64,000 bases of DNA from Sphingomonas sp. Its GTDB lineage: Bacteria; Pseudomonadota; Alphaproteobacteria; Sphingomonadales; Sphingomonadaceae. Each line of letters opens with the position of its first letter. Positions within the stretch are counted from its first letter, which is position 1. Location: NCBI GenBank assembly GCA_017304655.1, contig JAFKLY010000002.1:434001-498000 (forward strand). Reading direction: 5' to 3'. The notes beneath the pieces are model-generated. The model ran no database searches. It saw only the letters and a program-made list of their open reading frames with translations, and was not told the origin of the DNA. Position numbers and translations under genes: made by a program. Shown here one piece after another: positions 9,809 to 17,905 of the stretch.

Positions 9809-10027
9809 ATGCTGAACCTCGTGCAGCTTGAGCCGGACGCCGTGGCGCGCATGCAGGCCCATCTGGATGGGCTGACGGATGAAAAGCTCAACGCCCGGTT
9901 CGGCATCAGCTACAACACCTGGCGCAAGATCGCCGCCGGGCAGCGGGTCCGTGCCTCCGTGGCGGGGCGTCTGATGACGCGCCTGTCGCACCTGGAAACG
10001 GGGGAGCGGCAGTCGGCCCATGGCTGA
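9809..10027 (+). CDS. Small HTH-like protein overlapping a GNAT gene
   Basis: A 72-residue soluble protein; family not recognised. Residues about 25-46 (KLNARFGISYNTWRKIAAGQ) look like a helix-turn-helix of the short DNA-binding-adaptor kind. ATG 9809 has an AAGGGG site upstream; the open frame to 9761 starts inside the previous gene. Its last 8 bases overlap the GNAT start at 10020, implying translational coupling. The pair interrupts a run of amidohydrolase paralogues. It could regulate the GNAT or its own promoter in antitoxin style; that is inference. Confidence 0.6.
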   Translation: MLNLVQLEPDAVARMQAHLDGLTDEKLNARFGISYNTWRKIAAGQRVRASVAGRLMTRLSHLETGERQSAHG

Positions 10028-10469
10028 GCCGCTCACGCTCCTGCCGTTGCGCGCGGCGGACCGGGCGGTCTGGGACCGTCTCTGGGCTGGCTATCAGGCC
10101 TTCTACAAGGTCGCGATTCCGCAGGATGTCTGCGATACGAGCTGGGCGCGGTTTCTGGATGCGGATGAGCCGATGAATGCCCTGCTGGCCTGGCAGGGGG
10201 CGCGGGCGGTCGGCCTCGTCCATTTCATCTGGCACCGGTCGACCTGGACAGCCGGCGATTATTGCTATCTGCAGGATCTCTTCGTGGAGGCGCCTGTGCG
10301 CGGCACCGGCATCGGGCGGCGTCTGATCGAGGCGGTCTATGCTGCCGCAACGGACAAGGGATGTTCCCGCGTCTATTGGCTGACGCACGAAACCAATGCC
10401 GAGGCCATGGTGCTTTATGATCGGATTGCCCAGCGATCCGGCTTTCTCCAGTATCGGAAAATATTATGA
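10020..10469 (+). CDS. GNAT-family N-acetyltransferase
   Basis: A 149-residue GCN5-related acetyltransferase using acetyl-CoA in the cytoplasm. The acetyl-CoA loop is RGTGIG at residues 94-99, preceded by the beta-strand YCYLQDLFVEAPV, and the C-terminal half has VYWLTHETNAEAMVLYD and SGFLQYRK. This pattern resembles the small-molecule amine/amino-acid acetyltransferases of the Hpa3-like group rather than ribosomal-protein acetylases. It overlaps the small HTH-like gene by 8 bases. In this neighbourhood an amine or amino-acid substrate is plausible; a toxin role is less likely but not excluded. Confidence 0.8.
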   Translation: MAEPLTLLPLRAADRAVWDRLWAGYQAFYKVAIPQDVCDTSWARFLDADEPMNALLAWQGARAVGLVHFIWHRSTWTAGDYCYLQDLFVEAPVRGTGIGRRLIEAVYAAATDKGCSRVYWLTHETNAEAMVLYDRIAQRSGFLQYRKIL

Positions 10470-10528
10470 TTTTTCAATATTTTAATAGTGATTCCGGGTC
10501 GCGCGCCAAAACCATGAGAGACACTTTT

Positions 10529-12241
10529 ATGTATAGAACTTTCTATGTCGCCCTGGCGCTCGCCGTTGCCACGCCCGGTGCGTCCGCCTTTGCGGCGCCT
10601 GCCGACATGGTGCTGTTCAATGGCAAGGTGCTCACGGTCGACAAGGCCTTCAGCGTCCGCTCCGCCGTGGCGGTCAAGGATGGCAAGATCGTCGCGGTGG
10701 GCGGGCCGGAACTGCTCAAGCGCTTCCCCGAGGCGAAACGGATCGATCTGACCGGCCGCACGCTCATGCCGGGGTTCATCGACACCCATCTCCACCTTTT
10801 CGGGTTGGCGCATCGTGCCATCGAGCCGGACAAGGCAAAGTCGATCGTCGAAATCCAGCAGATGGTCGCCGCCAAGGCCAAGGCACTCGGGCCGGGCGAA
10901 TGGATCAACGGCTATGGCTGGGACGAAGCGCTGCTGGCCGAGAAGCGCGTTCCGACCCGTGCCGATCTCGACGCGGCTGCACCCGACAATCCGGTGATCC
11001 TGACGCGCGCGGGGAGCCACTCCTCGGTATCCAATTCGATGGCGCTCAAGCTCGCCGGGATCGACGCATCCACGCCGGAGCCGGACGGCGGCGTGATCGA
11101 GCGGGGTCCCAACAACGAGCCCACTGGCATCATTCGCGAACGCAGCGATCTCGTTGCTCGTCTCGTCCCGCCGGACACGAAGGAGCAGATGCGGCCGAGC
11201 TATGTCGCGCGGCTCAAATGGCTGCTCAGCCTCGGCATCACCACCTTGATGGAGGCCTTCACGTCCATCGACGACGAGCCCATCGGCAAGGGCGGTCTGG
11301 ACAGGAGCAAGCAGGGCGGCCCCGCCTCCGGCCTGCACAGCTGGGCCGAGTTTCGCGCGATCTACAGCGAGATGGGGGCCGAGCTCCCGCGCATGATCAG
11401 CTACATCGCCTGGCCGGGCGTCGAACGGCTCAAGGCCTTCCCGTACAAGACGGGTTATGGTGATGATCGGCTGAAGCTCGGGCCGATCGGCGAATCCCCT
11501 TATGACGGCGGCTTCACCGGGCCGACTGCCTATACCAAGGAAGACTATAAGGGGATGCCCGGCTTCCGCGGCAAGACCTTCTATTCGCAGGATACCGCCC
11601 GAGAGATCGTCACCACGGCCGGTGCGCTGGGCTGGCAGGTCGGCATCCATGCCATTGGCGATCAGGCCATCGAGGACATGGCCAAGGTTTACGATGATGC
11701 CTTGAAAGCTCATCCGAAGAAGGACCATCGCTGGTTCCTCTCGCATTTCACCATGATCCCGTCGGTCGCGACGATGAAGATGATGGCGGCGAACGGCACC
11801 TGGGCCGCCGCCCAGCCGAACTTCCTCTACAATCTGGAGGGGCGCTACGAGCAGACGCTGGATGGCTATCGCCTGCAGCACAACAATCCCGTCGCGCTCC
11901 CGCTCAGATATGGCGTGAAGATGGCCTTTGGCAGCGACAATTTGCCGATCGGGCCGATGGTCGGGCTGTATACCGCGATCACGCGCAAGGGTGCGGACGG
12001 CAAGGTGTTCGGCGCGGACGAGGCTGTCAGTCGGCAGGAGGCGATCCGCCTCTACACCGAGAAGGCGGCCTATCTGGGCTGGGACGAGAAGAAGAAGGGC
12101 ACGCTTGAAGTCGGCAAGTTCGCGGACATGATCGTGCTCGACAAGGACCCGATGACGGTGCCCGTGCAAGACCTGCTGACGACCAATGTGGATATGACGA
12201 TTGTCGGTGGCCGCGTTGTCTATCAGCGGGCGGCGCTTTGA
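10529..12241 (+). CDS. Secreted YtcJ-type amidohydrolase (family 3), copy 3
   Basis: Third paralogue (570 aa) with signal peptide ending near GASAFAAPA. Motifs: IDTHLHLFG, IHAIGDQAIED, RWFLSHFTMI and FGSDNLPIG. Two in-frame ATGs exist, at 10514 and 10529; the second has a GAGAG site at 8 bases and starts a normal signal peptide, so I prefer it. An AT-rich patch (10,460-10,500) directly before it, overlapping the GNAT end, could hold its own promoter. Together with copies 1 and 2 this makes a triplet that has diverged mainly around residues following the HxH and GDxA motifs. Confidence 0.85.
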   Translation: MYRTFYVALALAVATPGASAFAAPADMVLFNGKVLTVDKAFSVRSAVAVKDGKIVAVGGPELLKRFPEAKRIDLTGRTLMPGFIDTHLHLFGLAHRAIEPDKAKSIVEIQQMVAAKAKALGPGEWINGYGWDEALLAEKRVPTRADLDAAAPDNPVILTRAGSHSSVSNSMALKLAGIDASTPEPDGGVIERGPNNEPTGIIRERSDLVARLVPPDTKEQMRPSYVARLKWLLSLGITTLMEAFTSIDDEPIGKGGLDRSKQGGPASGLHSWAEFRAIYSEMGAELPRMISYIAWPGVERLKAFPYKTGYGDDRLKLGPIGESPYDGGFTGPTAYTKEDYKGMPGFRGKTFYSQDTAREIVTTAGALGWQVGIHAIGDQAIEDMAKVYDDALKAHPKKDHRWFLSHFTMIPSVATMKMMAANGTWAAAQPNFLYNLEGRYEQTLDGYRLQHNNPVALPLRYGVKMAFGSDNLPIGPMVGLYTAITRKGADGKVFGADEAVSRQEAIRLYTEKAAYLGWDEKKKGTLEVGKFADMIVLDKDPMTVPVQDLLTTNVDMTIVGGRVVYQRAAL

Positions 12242-12675
12242 TGGCCATGCGCCCTGCGCGGGTCAACACAGACAGACGGTCGGTCAGGGGCGATCGAACC
12301 GCCTGAAATCCGGGTGGTTCTGACTCGATGCCGGCATCAAGCGTGCTGCGTAGGGGCAGGACTGTTTCCCGCGCCTGAGCGCGTTCGCCCAGCTCCGCTT
12401 CGCGTGGGGGAGGCGTGCGCCCCCCGGGGGGCGCCGGTCTGCCCTCCTGACGCTCGCCTCAGCCCATGTAAATCACCCCTGCTGGCGCGTCCTGTTTCAG
12501 GGCTCCGGCCCCTTTGTCGCGATGCCGGAAACTTTATCGGGAGGGATTGCGTCGGCGCTGCGTCTTTAACCGAGAGAACGCAATGCGGGGGCGCGCACGG
12601 GACGGTCTGCGGACCGGGGAGGCGCTTCGGCGACGGGTTCTGTCGTTTCGCACGCCTGCCAGGGGAACTATCTCG
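12242..12675. other. Non-coding stretch with a GC palindrome
   Basis: No convincing gene lies in these 434 bases. An 18-base perfect palindrome at 12417-12434 (GCG, six C, six G, CGC) can form a strong hairpin but has no T-run. The frame of the downstream gamma-glutamyltransferase is open back to 12514, but that part lacks a ribosome site and reads as arginine-rich junk. Probably the 3' end of the amidohydrolase unit plus the promoter of the next gene; no promoter boxes could be placed with confidence. Confidence 0.4.
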
Positions 12676-14424
12676 ATGCTCAGAACGAAGTCCGGCCCGG
12701 CCGTAGCCATCATTGCCTTGCTCTGCTCGGTGAGCACAGCCCTCGCTCAGATGCCGACCCAGCCGACTTTGGAGCGCGGTAGCGGCGGCGACATCGTCAA
12801 TTACAGCCAGATCCACGGCCCCGTTATCGGGCGGGACGGCATGGTTGCCAGTCAGAGTGCTCCAGCCACGGACGTCGGTGTCGAAATTCTGCGCCAGGGC
12901 GGCAACGCCGTGGACGCTACCGTTGCTGTTGCCTTCGCCGAAGCCGTGACGTTGCCTCGCGCCGGCAACATCGGTGGCGGCGGCTACATGGTGATCCACA
13001 TGGCGGCAAAGGACGGCAAGCCCGCCCAGACCATCACGATCAACTATTACGGCAAGGCGCCGCGCGCGACCACGCCGGACCTGCTGGTTGGTCCTGACGG
13101 CAAGTTTGATCGCAGCAAATCCATGACGTTTCTGAACGTCTCCGTGCCGGGCACCGTTGCGGGCATGTGGGAGGCCCATCGGCGATATGGCAGCCTGCCC
13201 TGGAAGAAGCTGGTGGAGCCGGCCATCAGGCTGGCCGAGCAAGGATACCGGCTGAGCGACGGTGAGGCTGAGGCGACGGCCGGCCGGCGCGAGGTGATGA
13301 TCAAGGATCCGGGTGCGGCGAAGGCGTTCTTCAAGCCGGATGGCTCGGCCCACAAGGCCGGCGACATTTTCAAGCAGCCCGATTTGGGCTGGAGCCTGCG
13401 GCAGGTGGCGGCGCGCGGTCGTGACGGGTTCTACAAGGGCGTGCTCGCGCAGAAGATGGTCGACGGCATCCGCGCGGGCGGCGGGATCGTGGATAGCCAG
13501 GATTTTGCCGATTATGATGTCGAGGTTATGGAGCCGATCTGGGGCAGCTATCGCGGCCTCAACATCGCCTATATGCCGCCGACCTCATCCGGCGCGACGC
13601 TGGCTGAACTGATGAACCTCATCGAATATTATCCGATGAAGCAATATGGTTGGGGCAGCAGCCAGAGCTTGCATGTCCTTTCAGAAGCGATGAAGATCGC
13701 GGGGTCGGACCGGCGGTTGATTGGCGGTCTGCCGAACTGGAAGACGCCGGCCAAGGGGATTGCCAGCAAGAGTTACGCTGCCGAGCGGGTCAAGCTGATT
13801 TCCCTGACCGGATCGCTCACCGAGGCAACGCTGCCCGACGGCAACCCCTATCCTCATGAAAGCGTCGACACGACCCACTATTCGGTGGCGGACAAATATG
13901 GCAACGCGGTCAGCAACACCTACACGCTGACGGCTTCTTATGGCGCCCATGTTGTGCCGCCCGGCACAGGGGTGCTGCTCAACAATTCACTCGGCAACTT
14001 CAACTGGGGCAGCAAGGATCCGGCCAAGGAAGCGAACTGGCCGGCTCCCGGCAAGCGGCTGGGTTCAACGATTACGCCGCTCATTGTCTTTCGCAGCGGA
14101 AAGCCCTGGCTGGTCACCGGATCGCCGGGGGGTGGCTACATCATCTCCGCTATGGCGCAGGTGCTCGTGAACACGATCGATCATGGCCTCAACATTGCGG
14201 AGGCTGCCGAGCGGCCGCGGATTCATCAGTCGAGTGCCAACGATCCGCTTGAGCTGGAAGAGGGCTTCTCTCCCGATCTGGTGCCTCTGCTGGAGGCCAA
14301 GGGCCACAAGGTTCGGCTGTCCGACACGATGGGCAGCACGCAGTCGATCATGATCGAAGGCGAGAAGTTCCTCGGCGCGGCCGATACGCGGCGCCCGGAC
14401 GCGCTGGCGCGCGGGGTCCGCTGA
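12676..14424 (+). CDS. ggt: Gamma-glutamyltransferase
   Basis: Exported Ntn-hydrolase (582 aa) that is made as a precursor, cleaves itself, and removes gamma-glutamyl groups from glutathione and related peptides. Signal peptide ends at about STALAQ. The autocleavage/nucleophile Thr lies in ESVDTTHYSVADKYGNAVS at about residue 401, close to its place in E. coli Ggt (391). The oxyanion-hole/substrate loop is TGSPGGGYI, and GGNAVDATVAVAF is the usual N-terminal signature. ATG 12676 has an AGGGGA site 9 bases upstream. It stands at the head of a TBDR and carboxypeptidase run, which suggests periplasmic peptide breakdown. Confidence 0.93.
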   Translation: MLRTKSGPAVAIIALLCSVSTALAQMPTQPTLERGSGGDIVNYSQIHGPVIGRDGMVASQSAPATDVGVEILRQGGNAVDATVAVAFAEAVTLPRAGNIGGGGYMVIHMAAKDGKPAQTITINYYGKAPRATTPDLLVGPDGKFDRSKSMTFLNVSVPGTVAGMWEAHRRYGSLPWKKLVEPAIRLAEQGYRLSDGEAEATAGRREVMIKDPGAAKAFFKPDGSAHKAGDIFKQPDLGWSLRQVAARGRDGFYKGVLAQKMVDGIRAGGGIVDSQDFADYDVEVMEPIWGSYRGLNIAYMPPTSSGATLAELMNLIEYYPMKQYGWGSSQSLHVLSEAMKIAGSDRRLIGGLPNWKTPAKGIASKSYAAERVKLISLTGSLTEATLPDGNPYPHESVDTTHYSVADKYGNAVSNTYTLTASYGAHVVPPGTGVLLNNSLGNFNWGSKDPAKEANWPAPGKRLGSTITPLIVFRSGKPWLVTGSPGGGYIISAMAQVLVNTIDHGLNIAEAAERPRIHQSSANDPLELEEGFSPDLVPLLEAKGHKVRLSDTMGSTQSIMIEGEKFLGAADTRRPDALARGVR

Positions 14425-14615
14425 CCACATGGGGCCGGTCGCGGCCGAGCGGGTCTCCGCCGCGATCACCATCTCTGTCGGGGTAAAGATTTCAGCGAGA
14501 AAAAATGCGCTCCCCGCGCCAACAAAAAATGAAAATGGCGGGCATGAGTGACGAGGAATGGGAGGGGTCTGAGAGGAGAGGAAGGGCGTCGGCTAACCAA
14601 TTCAAGGGGATCAAA

Positions 14616-17600
14616 ATGGCACCGAAATTTTTTGAGAAGCTGGCGACGACCAGCCTGTTGGCGATCGGTCTTGCGCTGACCGGAGCTGCATCTGAAGCCA
14701 AGGCTCAGGAACCGCAGGCGGCGGATGCGTCGCAAGACTCCGGCGAAGAAATTGTCGTCATCGGGTCGCAGATCAAGGGATTGAAGGCCAGCGGCGCCTT
14801 GCCCGTGAACACGGTCGGCGAAGAACAGATCAAGGGCGTGGCGGCCGTCTCGGGCGCGGACCTGTTCCGGTCCATTCCCCAGTTGGGCGGTTCGTCCTTC
14901 ACTGAGCAGGCGATTGGCGGCAGCAGCCCCAATGCCGCGCGTGGCGACGTTTCCTCGATCAGTCTTCGCGGCATGGGGCAGGGTAACACCTTGCTGCTCA
15001 TCAACGGCCGCCGCACGGTCCTGCATCCCACGACCCAGTCGATCAGCGGGTCCATCGATTCAGGCGTGCCGATCTTCAGTTACAACGCCAACGCCATTCC
15101 GGTGGGCGCACTCGACCGCGTGGAAGTCCTCCGGGACGGTGCTGCCGCACTTTACGGTTCGGATGCCGTCGCCGGCGTCGTCAACAATGTCCTTTCATCC
15201 GATTATCGCGGCGCGAAATTCGACATGCAATATGGCGGCGCGGAAGGGACGCACCTGCGTGACTTCTCGGCCAACGGCATGGTCGGGACGTCCTTTGCCG
15301 GCGGTCGCGGCAACATCTCGCTCTTTGCCGGCTATGCGCGCAAGACCAAACTTCTTTATGGCGATCAGGACTATACCTCCACGTCGGACCTGCGCAGCTA
15401 CGTCGTCGGGACGCCGTTCGAGACGGTCGCGGCATTCAACGGCACGAGCACCTCGACTCCCTGGGGCACGTTCCGCGCGTCGGGCAGTGGCATCATCACA
15501 AGCAATGGCGTGGCCATCACCAACTCGTCGCGCCAGTTCCACGTCCAGCCTTCCACCAATTCGGGCTGCCGCGTAGCGAGCAGCACGGCTGGCGTCTGTT
15601 ACGACGACGGCAGTGGAACGACCGAGATGGCCACGGTGGATTCCAACCTGCGCTTCGACTCCAAGGCGTCCGATCCAAATCTGTCCGTGACGCCTTCGGT
15701 TGAACGGATCAATCTGTTCACCACGGCGCATTACGACATCAGCGATTCTGTGACGATCTACGGTGAGGCCGGCTTCTACCGTGGCGAAACAAATGCTGAT
15801 GCGTCGTCGGGCGGCGCGCTCTCCACGTCTCCGATCACCGTTTCGGCCAATGCCTATTGGAACCCGCTCGGGGCCGTGGGCTCCCCCAATCGTTTGCCCG
15901 GACTGAACATCTCCACTGCGGGTCTGCCGGTGACGATCAGCTCTCTCACCTATTTCGATTTCGGTCCACGACCGGTGAATGTGGTGAACTACCAGTATCG
16001 CTTCCTGGTCGGGCTGAAGGGCAGCCTTGGCAACTGGAACTATGACACCGCAGCCCTCTATAACTGGGCGACGGTGCGCGACAGCATGATCAGCGTGTCC
16101 AGCACGTTGCTCCAGGCCGCGATCAATCGCACGACGCCGGACGCCTATAATCCCTTCAATGGCGGCTGCGTCGCAACGCCGTCGATCGGCGATTGCACGG
16201 TCAACAACGCCGCTGTGATGGACAGCGCGCGGATCGAGAGCGTCCGCAAGAACAAGACGACCCTTGCCCTTTGGGACTTCAAGCTGTCCAATGCCAGGCT
16301 CCTGGGGCTGTGGGGCGGGGGCAACCTCGGTATCGCCGCCGGTGTCGAGGTTCGCCGCGAAACCTATCAGGATGATCGCGACACGCATCAGGATGGGTCG
16401 ACCAAATATACCGACAGCGTGACCGGGCTGGTTTACGACAGCGACTTGCTCGGTGCCAGCGTCAGCCCGGACGTGCATGGAACGCGCACGGTCTATTCGG
16501 CCTTCGCCGAATTCGCCATTCCGCTGGTCACGCGGGACATGAACGTGCCGCTCGTGCGCTCCTTCGATGTGCAGGTCGCCGGCCGCTACGAAAACTACAG
16601 CGACGTCGGCAGCATCGCCAAGCCGAAGGTCGCTGTGTCGTGGGATCTGTTTGATGGTGTCCGTCTGCGCGGCTCCTGGTCGCAGGGTTTCCGCGCGCCC
16701 AATCTGGAAGTGCTCAACACGCAGACGCTCGTGCGTTCAGGCAGCGGTATCGATTACGTGTTGTGTGAAGCGGATCTGCGCGCGGGCAGGATCACCAGCT
16801 TTGCCTCCTGCAATCGCAGCCTCTCGGTGCAGCGCCAGAGCGGCGGCAATCCGAACCTGAAGCCTGAGGAGTCGACCAGCTGGAATATCGGTGCCGTTCT
16901 GTCACCGCCTTTGCCGTCGCGCTTCGGCAGCCTCACGCTGACCGTTGACCGGTGGCGCATCAAGCAGAAGAATGTCATCGGTCTGGTCGATTTCCAGAAT
17001 GCCATGACGCTCGATTATCTGCTGCGCACGCAAGGCAGCAGCAATCCCGACGTTGTGCGCGCCGCACCGACGGCGGCGGATGCGGCAGTGGTGGCCGGCA
17101 CCGGTCTCGCGCCCGTCGGCGAGCTGCTCTATGTCGTTGCGCCGTTTGATAACCTGCTTCCGGTTCAGGTCGACGGCATCGACTTCAATGTTGAGTATCG
17201 CATCAGGACGGGCTTGGGCCGGTTCTCCGTCAACCTCAACGCGGCCCATCTCATCGGCTATGACGTGCTTGCCGCGAGCAGCACGCAGTCGATCATCGAT
17301 GCTGTGTCCAGTGGCGCGATCAATCCGCTCGTGTCGGTGCAGGGCGGCGGCAGTGTGCTCAATCGCGAAGGGCAGCCGAGCTGGCGCTTCTCGGGAAGTC
17401 TCAACTTCTCGTCAGGCCCGGTCGAGTTGGGCCTGTTCACGCAGTATCTGAGTGATGTCTACCAGAACAGCATCGTGAATGCGGCCGGCGACCGTTTCAT
17501 CGTCAAGGGACAGACGACCTTTAACCTCTACGCGAGCTATCACTTCGAGAGCGAGGGAGTGCTGAAGGGAACGAGCCTGACATTGGGTGTTCGCAATCTC

Positions 17601-17720
17601 TTCGACAAGAACCCACCGATGGCCGCGAGCACCCTGGCGGCGAACGGCGGTGGTTATCTGTCCACGCTGTATGCCCCGCAAGCCCGCTACTGGTATGTCG
17701 GCGTGAAGAAGTCGTTCTAA
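14616..17720 (+). CDS. TonB-dependent receptor
   Basis: Full-length outer-membrane receptor (1034 aa). It has a signal peptide ending SEAKAQ, a TonB-box-like EEIVVIGSQI at about residues 43-52, a plug with SISLRGMGQGNTLLLINGRR and VEVLRDGAAALYGSDAVAG, and a long barrel ending in WYVGVKKSF. Its size and the RGMGQGNTLLL type of plug match the large sphingomonad/Caulobacter receptors for peptides, sugars and aromatics. ATG 14616 follows AAGGGGA by 5 bases. The adjacent ggt and M14 peptidase suggest a peptide-like cargo, by context only. A strong hairpin follows the stop. Confidence 0.93.
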   Translation: MAPKFFEKLATTSLLAIGLALTGAASEAKAQEPQAADASQDSGEEIVVIGSQIKGLKASGALPVNTVGEEQIKGVAAVSGADLFRSIPQLGGSSFTEQAIGGSSPNAARGDVSSISLRGMGQGNTLLLINGRRTVLHPTTQSISGSIDSGVPIFSYNANAIPVGALDRVEVLRDGAAALYGSDAVAGVVNNVLSSDYRGAKFDMQYGGAEGTHLRDFSANGMVGTSFAGGRGNISLFAGYARKTKLLYGDQDYTSTSDLRSYVVGTPFETVAAFNGTSTSTPWGTFRASGSGIITSNGVAITNSSRQFHVQPSTNSGCRVASSTAGVCYDDGSGTTEMATVDSNLRFDSKASDPNLSVTPSVERINLFTTAHYDISDSVTIYGEAGFYRGETNADASSGGALSTSPITVSANAYWNPLGAVGSPNRLPGLNISTAGLPVTISSLTYFDFGPRPVNVVNYQYRFLVGLKGSLGNWNYDTAALYNWATVRDSMISVSSTLLQAAINRTTPDAYNPFNGGCVATPSIGDCTVNNAAVMDSARIESVRKNKTTLALWDFKLSNARLLGLWGGGNLGIAAGVEVRRETYQDDRDTHQDGSTKYTDSVTGLVYDSDLLGASVSPDVHGTRTVYSAFAEFAIPLVTRDMNVPLVRSFDVQVAGRYENYSDVGSIAKPKVAVSWDLFDGVRLRGSWSQGFRAPNLEVLNTQTLVRSGSGIDYVLCEADLRAGRITSFASCNRSLSVQRQSGGNPNLKPEESTSWNIGAVLSPPLPSRFGSLTLTVDRWRIKQKNVIGLVDFQNAMTLDYLLRTQGSSNPDVVRAAPTAADAAVVAGTGLAPVGELLYVVAPFDNLLPVQVDGIDFNVEYRIRTGLGRFSVNLNAAHLIGYDVLAASSTQSIIDAVSSGAINPLVSVQGGGSVLNREGQPSWRFSGSLNFSSGPVELGLFTQYLSDVYQNSIVNAAGDRFIVKGQTTFNLYASYHFESEGVLKGTSLTLGVRNLFDKNPPMAASTLAANGGGYLSTLYAPQARYWYVGVKKSF

Positions 17721-17740
17721 TCGTCCATTCCTTACCCCCG

Positions 17741-17781
17741 GTGCGGCGTCGCAGTCCTTTCACGGACTGCGGCGTCCGCAC
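17741..17781 (+). terminator. Strong hairpin after TBDR
   Basis: A long inverted repeat pairs 17741-17757 with 17764-17781 (about 17 pairs, one bulged base and one G-U) around a six-base loop. It starts 20 bases after the receptor stop codon. No T-run follows, so termination may be Rho-assisted; the hairpin would in any case protect the transcript end. Confidence 0.6.
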
Positions 17782-17905
17782 AAGGGGGGCAGGATGATGG
17801 CACCTGGATGGCTAACCATCCGCTCTCCAGTCACACATGATTGCTCGACCGGCCCGCTTACGCCTGCCTGGCTTTCCCCTCGCGCTACTTTGATGGAGTT
17901 TTACG

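Noticed and set aside
6059..12169. Three long minus-strand frames opposite the amidohydrolases
   Set aside because: Antisense shadows typical of high-GC codon use; each mirrors the sense gene closely and none has a domain.
12417..12434. GC palindrome as intrinsic terminator
   Set aside because: Perfect hairpin but no T-run, and it lies 175 bases after the preceding stop; kept only as a palindrome.
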